From positions 30,849,072 to 30,913,071 of the forward strand of contig CM070568.1 in NCBI GenBank assembly GCA_036346405.1: 64,000 nucleotides of DNA. The letters run 5' to 3'. Below, piece by piece: positions 57,167 through 64,000 of this stretch (the stretch's first letter is position 1; every line of letters begins with the position of its first letter). The notes under the pieces are model-generated. The model did no database searches. It was not told where the DNA came from and worked only from the letters and a program-made list of their open reading frames with translations. Source of the DNA: Phyllostachys edulis. Taxonomy: Eukaryota; Streptophyta; Magnoliopsida; Poales; Poaceae. The position numbers and the translations under genes were made by a program.

Positions 57167-57177
57167 AAGGGGGAGGT
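57167..57177 (+). other. Polypurine tract of the complete Tekay element
   Basis: AAGGGGGAGGT directly precedes the 3' LTR, identical to the tract at 990-1000. Confidence 0.92.
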
Positions 57178-57178
57178 T

Positions 57179-60100
57179 TGTAACACCCAAAATTTCAATT
57201 TTGGTTAAAGTTTAAAACTTATTTGAATTTGTGAATTTCTGAAATTTTAAAAGCTTGTCTTTAAATTGTTAAAGCCAAAAAGAAATTTAAGTTCAAAATC
57301 TATTGTCAACTTTAACTTGGAAATATTTTAGTTAAGTCCAGAACTATTCTAAGAACTTATGTAAATTTTTCTAGAATTTTTAGAATCATTTTGCTATTTT
57401 CTAAAGCTTAAATGAATTATTAGAATTATTTTAATTAGAAAAGCAATTGGAAAATTCCAACTCGTTTTGGGCCGAAACCCTTCTACCCAACCTTTTTTCT
57501 CACAAGACGCCCAAGCCTGCTGCTCCACTCGGCCCATCTCATTCCCCACTTCCCTATCTCCACCGTCGGATGCACATCCGACGGCCACATTGCTCCACGC
57601 CCTTTTCTTGGACACCGATCTCAAATCCAAGCCGCCACCCATCTTCCTCCCCACCTCCTTCTACCCCTAACCGCCGCACAGAACCGCCATGGCCGCCGCT
57701 TGGGGAGCTTCGGGGCCACCTTCCCCAACCACCCCGATACTCGCGCGTGCGTGCGCGCGAACCGCACGCACGAGCCGCCCCCACTCCCCCACTTCTCCCC
57801 TCTTCTCCACAGGACTTCGGCCAAGACGCCGCAACCACCGCCGCCACGATCTTGCGACGTTCTCCCTCTCCTCCGCCGCGGCCCTATAAAGGGAGCACCG
57901 CGCTCTCCTCCTCAACCATTTCCCCATTCGCTCCTCCTCCGCCTCTGCTCACGGAATCGGAGTTTTTCACGCTGCCACCGCGCGCTTCCGCCGTCTACAC
58001 CGTCGCCGCTGCCGACGATCGGCCTTCCGCCGCCAGCTGCACCATGGCGTCAAGGGCTACCCGTCGTAGCGCCCACTCGCCGGAGAGTCACCCGAGCCCG
58101 CCACCGTGACCTCGCCGCCGCCGCCTTCTCGCTGATCGTCGCCGTTTCGTCGCGTCCCCGCCGCCGCGAGGTAACCACCAAGGTCCCCGCGACCTCCTCT
58201 CCATTTTGCCGCCCTCATGGGACTCCGCTTAGCCGCTGTTCGGGCGACCATAGGGTCCGTGCCGCCGCCGCCGCCGCCCGCCGTCGCCACGCCACGCGCC
58301 ACGCGAGCGCCACGAGCGTGCCACACTCGCCCAAAGCCCACGTGGTTGCCTACGTGGCGCCACGCCACACACCGCGCCACCTCCCGGCGCCAAGTCCCGT
58401 GGACTTGGTCACATAGACCGTGTCTATGACACGAGGCCCCATTGCCGTAAATCATTTTAAATTAATTTAAATCCGAAAATTCCACCTTTGGCGTCACCTT
58501 GCGCAATAATTAGATTTACTTTTAGAAAAATAATTCAGAAAATTGATTTAAATCACAGATTTAGAATTTAATTTGTAAAATTCATAACTTTTGCATTCTA
58601 ATTCAAAATTAGGTGATTTCAATTTCTAAAATTTGATAAAATTAATACCTAGCTAAATAAAATATAAAAATTTGAATTGGGATAGGTTTAAACTGTCTGT
58701 TTGAATTTGAGATAATTTAAACCACTAATTTAGGAATTTAACTTGTAAAATTCATATCTTTTGAACCATAATTCCAAATTAGATGATTCAAATTGCTAAA
58801 ATCTTAGAAAATTATTATCTAACTAAATAAAATATAGTTATTCAATTTGGAGTTCAGTCTAGTTCTATCTTGGAAATTTAGAAATCCTTTGAATTCCAAA
58901 TTTAAATTAAAATTTGTAAAATTCATATCATCCTAATTTCAAACTCCAAATTTAGTGAATTAAGTTTCTAAAATTTTATAAAAAGATTATCTAGCTTAAT
59001 AAATTAGAATTAGTTTAAATTGTTATTTTAAATTAAACTATTTAATTTGCAAATTTAGGATTTAAACTTGTAAAAGTTATATCTTTTATTTTCCTATCTC
59101 TAAATTGAATGTTTCAAACTTATAAAGTCTTATAAAATTGTTATTCAGCCAAATAAAATATAATTATTTTATTTAGAGTTAGTTTGAACTATTGTATTGT
59201 CTTCATTTGAATTCCAATTGATTGTCGATTTTCACGCTTAGATTACTTATTTATTCCGGAATTTGATTCTTCCAAGAATTAGAATTTCAAGACTTCAGCG
59301 AAGGCAAGTTATACTTTGATCATCTTGCCCTAATATTTTAAAGTTAGTTAAATTCAGTTTTCAAATTATTAAATGCATGCATACTTTTATTCAAGTATTT
59401 TAAATTCTGCTTAAATGATTAGATATTCCAACTGTCATTGTATGGCCAATATTGACTATTGAAATGTCATCCCTTGTCACCATAGATAAATTGTTTGGAA
59501 ATGCTTAGCAAATGCTTAGACCATGAATTTGATTTTGGGAGGATTTAGCCAAATTATTACAAATTTGTTTAAACTTGAACCTATGGTATTGTTTTACCAT
59601 AGGAATTTTGTAAAGATGGTTTAATCAAATAAAATGCTAAAATGGTTTAGACTTGGGCTAAACGGATGAATGGTGGGTGCGAGTTTATGCACGGGTTTAA
59701 TCTGGTTAGGATTATTACCAGGTTTGATTTTGAATGACGCCCAAGTCGATTAAGGACCGGTCTTGGAGCCGATCTTGCTATGCCTTACCGCACCACCACA
59801 CGCCTTGTGCGGGCAAGATTTGGCTTAATAATTTGGGATACCTCGAGATATTCGTGCCATTTTGTATGAGTGGGTGTTGATAGACGGGAGTCCCACATGG
59901 CGCAAGAGGGGCTCCTTGAGGATGGATAGTCCAATGGAAGCTAAACCTTAGCGGGCATGAGTTCTTTGGGGTAGATCATTGTAACGGCCTCGTGATAATT
60001 GCTTTGTCCCACGCCTTAGGAAGCGTGGATTGGCCGACACAAGGAGCAAATTATCTCGTGGGTAAAGCCGCATAAACTCGCAGAGTAGAAACTATTGAAT

Positions 60101-60744
60101 AGCGCGTCATGATCATGGACATGCTAGCAAAGCCACTTTAAGTTAGACTTGTTTTTGGTTTTAAAATGGTTTCAACAGATGTTTTCGGGATGGTTAGTCT
60201 GTGGGAAAATTAGGCGGTTAGCCATTGTGTTTGGGAGGATATCCATCACCTTTCTCGGAGGTTATCCACATTATTCAATTGTCATTTAAAATCTTGTATG
60301 AAAACGGCCTTGCAATCTATTAGGATTATTTGAACTAAAACCGCTGCCACATAAAATAACCTCGCCAACATCCTTTGTTTACCTTATGCATGCATTACAA
60401 TTTCCATATTGGTGTAACTTGCGAGCACGGTAGTTGTGCTCATGCTTGCTTTATGCAACAAAATTTCGTGAGAAGACTTCTATCGGGGCGGTGAGGACAT
60501 CGACGCTTAAACCGCTTCAGCACGATTACTGTGGCGGATCGTTCGCCTACTACTATCGCTTTTACTTCATTGTGTTATTTACTACTTTATTTGGCTTCAT
60601 GCCCAATTGTATCGAACAATCGATTTACTATTAATGAAATGCGAGACTTGGTTATGTTATCATTTTTGTAACTGTGTACACCGGAAATCCTGGACTGGTG
60701 TATGAACACAGAGGGTTCGGGATCTTTCGTTCCCGGGTCCGACA
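57179..60744 (+). repeat. 3' LTR of the complete Tekay element (3566 bp)
   Basis: Starts TGTAACACCCAAAATTTC and ends CCCGGGTCCGACA. AT-rich parts match the 5' LTR almost base for base. The GC-rich block (57480-58440) and sites around CG differ by many 1-3 nt indels. The TATA is at 57884, the candidate exon at 59242-59303 and the palindrome block at 60058-60123. ORFs 57447-58455 on both strands are LTR sequence. Confidence 0.95.
59242..59303 (+). other. Candidate LTR leader exon copy in the 3' LTR
   Basis: The 3' LTR copy of the exon candidate keeps CACGCTTAG and GCGAAG/GCAAGT at its ends, with two internal differences. In a 3' LTR it would only serve read-out transcripts into flanking DNA. 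Confidence 0.4.
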
Positions 60745-61075
60745 CCAGCTCCTTGGTCCGAGTGATCGGAACTCCCTTCGCACGTGTGCACGGTCCAAGG
60801 ACAACAAACTAGCGGACAAAGCCAGCAAGAGAAATCAAAAGCAACCCAATAGCACAGGTCCCAAGACCAATTGTTTTTTTAATAAATCTCTGAGCATCTA
60901 TTCCTGTTAGATCAGATTCAGGTTTAGTAGGTTTGGAGATTCCTTGCTTCGTCCACACGGATAACAGGAGGTTTGAATATCTTTGTTTCGGGTATACGGA
61001 AGGTGTAACAAAGAGATCTTAATTTTTGCTAGGTTTACACAGATCAGTACCAGCAATTTTCAAAATTTATTCCTC
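60745..61075 (+). other. Tork leader, right part
   Basis: The leader resumes with CCAGC (the second copy of the target-site duplication) and runs to the gag ATG at 61076. No coding signal is seen. The ORF 60674-60910 spans the LTR junction and is not a gene. Confidence 0.65.
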
Positions 61076-61420
61076 ATGGCGACTTTAAAGTATGATCTTC
61101 TACTCCTGGGTCGAGACATAAGATTCTCGCTGTGGCAAGTTAAGATGAGGGCATTGTTGACACAGATGGATTTGGATGATGCATTGGAAGGGTTTGATAA
61201 ACAACCTATCATATGGATTGCAGATGAGAAGCGCAAAGACTGTAAGGCTTTATCTCAGATTCACCTTCATCTATCAAATAATATTTTGCAGGAGATTTTG
61301 AAGGAGAAGACAACTGCTGCATTATGGTTGAAGCTGGAACAAATTTGCATGACAAAGGATCTCACCGGCAAAATGCGTCTCAAGCAGAAGTTGTACTCTC
61401 ACAAATTGCCAAAAAGGTAA
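61076..61420 (+). pseudogene. Tork/Tnt1-type gag, N-terminal part only
   Basis: Gag starts MATLKYDLLLLGRDIRFSLW at 61076, followed by MRALLTQMDLDDALEGFD, LSQIHLHLSNNILQEIL and LWLKLEQICMTKDLTGKM. This is the Tork (Tnt1-like) copia gag. The frame ends at KLPKR. The rest of gag, including the CCHC knuckle, is absent, because the protease linker follows within 20 bp. That is a deletion of several hundred bp compared with the family. The frame starting at 60983 includes leader codons, and I prefer the Met at 61076. Confidence 0.87.
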
Positions 61421-61860
61421 ACCAGATGATGAAGGTAAAGCCTCCCTTGCTGCTGATGATAGTTCTGATGGAGATGTTCTTGTTGCTTTTGCTGGATGTG
61501 CTAAGACCAATGATGAATGGATTCTTGATTCTACTTGTACCTTTCATATGTGTCCTAATAGGGACTAGTTTGCCAACTATGAACCTGTTGAAGGTGGTAC
61601 TATGTTGATGGGTGATAACTCATCTTGTAAGGTTGCAGGAATTGGTTCAATTCAGATCAAGATGTTTGATGGCATTGTCAAAACTTTGACAAATGTGAGG
61701 CGCATTCCAGATTTGAAAAGAAACCTTATCTCTTTGAGTACTCTTGATGGTAAATGGTACAAATATTCTGGTGAAGGTGGATTTTTGAAGGTATGAAAAG
61801 GCTCTCTTGTTATGATGAAAGCTGATATTAAATCTACCAATCTGTACCATCTGTGAGGTA
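61421..61860 (+). pseudogene. Tork protease region
   Basis: The frame after the gag deletion reads DGDVLVAFAGCAKTNDEWIL then DSTCTFHMC, the protease site with Thr where the family has a small residue. A TAG follows at 61567. Protease then continues at 61602-61796 (MLMGDNSSCKVAGIGSIQIK, RNLISLSTLDGKW) to a TGA. Two stops make it inactive. Confidence 0.82.
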
Positions 61861-62830
61861 CTACAATATTAGGTAATGTTGCTGTAATTTCAAGTTCATT
61901 ATCTGATTTTGATGTTACTAATCTTTGGCATATGCGCCTTGGGTATATGAGTGAAATTGGTTTGGCAGAATTGAGCAAGAGAGGACTTCTTGATGGATAT
62001 AGCATTAGCAAACTGAAATTTTGTGAGCATTGTGTTTTTGGCAAATACAAGAGGGTGAGGTTCAATATTTCAGTTCATACTACGGAAGGTATTTTGGATT
62101 ATGTGCATTCTAATTTATGGGGGCCATCTCACAAGACATCGTTAGGAGGTGCTCGTTATATGTTAACAATTATTGATGATTACTTTAGAAGAGTGTGGCC
62201 TTATTTCTTGAAGCATAAATCAGAAGCATTTTCAGCATTTAAAGAGTGGAAGACTATGGTTGAAAGGCAAACTGAAAAAAAGGTAAAGAAACTTCGCATT
62301 GATAATGGGATGGAATTATGTTCTTATGAATTTGAATCATATTGCAAGACTGAAGGCATTGTTAGGCACTACGCCGTTCCTGGTACTCCTCAACAAAACG
62401 GTGTAGCTGACCATATGAATAGGACCATCATTTCCAGGGCTTGGTGCATGTTGTCAAATGCAGGTTTGCATAGACGTTTTTGGGCTGAAGCTGCTTCCAC
62501 TGCTTGCTATCTTATTAATCGGTCACCCTCTATTGCAATTGAAAAGAAAACTCCAATTGAGATATGGTCTGGTTCCCCAGTAAATTATTTAGAATTGAGA
62601 GTTTTTGGCTGTACTGCTTATGCTCATGTTGGTAATGGAAAATTAGAGCCTAGAGCTGTTAAGTGCATCTTTCTTGGTTATAAATCTGGTGTTAAAGGAT
62701 ATAAGTTATGGAATCCTGAAACAAGTAAGGTTGTGATTAGTAGAAACATTATTTTTAATGAATCTGCTATGCTTCATGATAAACTGTCCACTAATGTTCC
62801 TGTTGAGAGTGAGCAGAATTCAAGTGTTCA
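61861..62830 (+). pseudogene. Tork integrase with altered catalytic residues
   Basis: The long frame (61932-63623) opens in the integrase zinc-binding region, where HMRLGYMSE has Tyr for the second His and CEHC is kept. The core reads YVHSNLWGPS (Asn for the first catalytic Asp), LRIDNGMEL (second Asp kept) and GVADHMNRT (Asp for the catalytic Glu). The frame is long and open, but two of three catalytic residues are changed, so the enzyme would be dead. The C-terminal GYKSGVKGYKLW motif is present. Confidence 0.9.
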
Positions 62831-63623
62831 GGTAGACCTTTTTGTTGGTTTAAATAACACATCAGATAAGGAAAATATTGTTGTTCATGATGCACCTATT
62901 GTTAAGGATACTTCTATTATTGAGCAGTCACCACAACAGTTCATTGTAGTTGACAGGCCTAGGAGGAAGATTAATCCACCTAAGAGGTTGATTGAAGAAG
63001 CTAATATTGTTGCTTATGCTTTGAGTGTGACAGAAGAAATTAAAGGTAATACAGAACCTTCATCATACTCTGACGCTATTAGCTCCACTGATTGTAATAA
63101 GTGGATAACTGCTATGTATGATGAGATGGAATCACTTGAAAAGAATGGCACCTGGGAATTAGTGAAATTGCCAAAAGAGAAGAAGCCTGTTCGTTGCAAG
63201 TGGATTTTCAAAACAAAAGAGGGTATTTCTCCTACTGAACCAGCAAGATATAAAGCAAGGTTGATTGCTAAAGGTTATAGTCAAATTCCAGGTATTGATT
63301 TTAACGATGTCTTTTCCCCAGTTGTGAAGCATAGTTCTATTCGCACTTTACTCAGTATTGTTGCTATGCATGATTATGAACTTGAGCAATTAGATGTTAA
63401 AACTGCATTCTTATATGGGGAGTTGGAAGAAGACATTTATATAGACCAACCTGAGGGTTTTGTTACTCTTGGAAAAGAACACCTTGTTTGTAGGTTAAAA
63501 AAATCTCTTTATGGTTTGAAGCAATCTCCTAGGCAATGGTACAAGAGATTTGACTCCTTTATACTCTCTCATAACTTTAAGCGGTCTGATTATGATAGCT
63601 GTGTTTTATTTAAAGACTGTTAA
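62831..63623 (+). pseudogene. Tork reverse transcriptase, first half
   Basis: The same frame continues through a linker (VVDRPRRKINPPKRLIEEA) into RT: EMESLEKNGTWELVKLP, VRCKWIFKTKEG, YKARLIAKGYSQIPGIDFND, VFSPVVKHSSIRTLLSI, LDVKTAFLYGELEEDIYI and LKKSLYGLKQSPRQW. It stops at 63623 because of a one-base frameshift near 63606. Confidence 0.92.
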
Positions 63624-64000
63624 TGGTTCAGCTATTTATTTACTTCTCTATGTTGATGATATGTTGATTGCTGCAAAAGATAAGTTAGAAATAACAAAAC
63701 TGAAAGCACAATTGAGAAATGAATTTGAGATGAAGGACTTAGATTCAGCAAAGAAAATTCTTGGCATGGAGATTATTAGAGAGAGGAAATCTGGCAAGTT
63801 ATACCTTAGTCAAAAAGGTTATATTGAGAAAGTCCTTCGTCGTTTTAATACGCATGATGCAAAACCAGTGAGTACTCCATTAGCTTCGTATTTCAGATTA
63901 TCTTCAGCCTTATATCTTGAGTCAGATTATGATATTGAGTACATGTCTAGAGTTCCATATTCCAGTGTAGTTGGTTCGCTTATGTATGCCATGGTTTGTT
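63604..64000 (+). pseudogene. Tork reverse transcriptase second half, running off the window
   Basis: In the shifted frame RT resumes with YLLLYVDDMLIAAKDKLE, where the catalytic YVDD box is intact, followed by FEMKDLDSAKKILGMEI and YLSQKGYIEKVLRRFN. It is open to the window edge. RNase H and the 3' LTR are expected beyond 64000. Confidence 0.9.

Larger units (their letters stand above)
48199..60744 (+). mobile_element. Complete Tekay-type chromovirus (12,546 bp)
   Basis: It has two LTRs (48199-51782 and 57179-60744), PBS, leader ORF, gag, protease, RT, RNase H, integrase, chromodomain remnant and PPT in gypsy order. CCAGC flanks it on both sides (48194-48198 and 60745-60749). The LTRs are close to identical in their AT-rich parts, so the insertion is fairly young. 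Its frames are nevertheless broken in many places. Confidence 0.95.

Noticed and set aside
57447..58455. Long ORFs on both strands in the GC-rich LTR part
   Set aside because: They lie in a Tekay LTR upstream and downstream of the TATA. The 5' LTR counterpart breaks the same frames, so they are compositional.
1..64000. tRNA, rRNA or snoRNA genes
   Set aside because: I looked for A and B box patterns with acceptor stems and for rRNA cores and saw none. The TGGTATCAGAGCCAT matches are primer binding sites, not tRNA genes. A tRNAscan run would be decisive.

Overview
This 64 kb window is plant nuclear DNA, almost certainly from a grass and plausibly a rice relative (Oryza or close kin); the species cannot be fixed from sequence alone. 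The evidence is the repeat set: Angela/BARE/RIRE1-type copia, Tekay-type chromoviruses with LTRs over 3 kb, a Tat-lineage gypsy element with a long antisense ORF region, a Tork/Tnt1-type copia and a plant LINE remnant. I found no intact host gene, rRNA, tRNA or CRISPR array. Nearly every long ORF belongs to a decayed retrotransposon.

Layout, outermost elements first. (1) A minus-strand Tekay-like element, 'M', has its 5' LTR at 36707-40262, PBS at 36688-36702, a decayed internal region at 32402-36687 and 28932-29021, and a truncated 3' LTR at 27758-28931. A plus-strand solo LTR (29022-32396, TSD CGCTT) sits in M just before its polypurine tract. (2) A Tat-lineage gypsy element lies in M's 3' LTR. 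Its internal region is at 13342-16689 and 20190-26961 and its 3' LTR at 26962-27757; its 5' end is off the window. A second solo Tekay-like LTR (16690-20189, TSD CATAC) splits its RNase H. (3) An Angela-type copia (4017-13341) lies in the Tat leader and itself carries an unclassified 2.1 kb insertion (about 4817-6966). (4) The 3' end of a further Tekay element (1-4016) lies in Angela's 5' LTR. (5) 40263-47457 is not LTR-element DNA. It holds a LINE ORF2 remnant split by a roughly 100 bp insertion, and GC-rich pieces of intron-containing host genes with local tandem duplications. (6) A Tork-type copia starts near 47458 and runs off the right edge. In its leader lies a complete Tekay element of 12.5 kb (48199-60744, TSD CCAGC, LTRs of 3584 and 3566 bp).

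The long Tekay-like LTRs share features that ordinary annotation misses. They have a CCTATAAR promoter, then a possible short exon of 62-74 nt bounded by a TAG acceptor and, in all but one, a GCAAG-type (GC-AG intron) donor. About 700 bp further on lies a conserved block containing two palindromes. In the complete element the gag ATG and the ATG of an extra 203-codon leader ORF each follow directly on an acceptor-like AG. Together these suggest a spliced leader programme that lets a 3.8 kb LTR-plus-leader reach gag. In the Tat element, an antisense ORF region with two clean introns carries arrays of a short hairpin monomer, and the same monomer recurs in the 3' LTR.

All coding remnants carry stops or frameshifts. 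In the complete Tekay element many breaks are 1-3 nt indels near CG or GC, as are the differences between its LTRs, so some may be assembly errors. All family calls come from reading motifs by eye; no database search was run.
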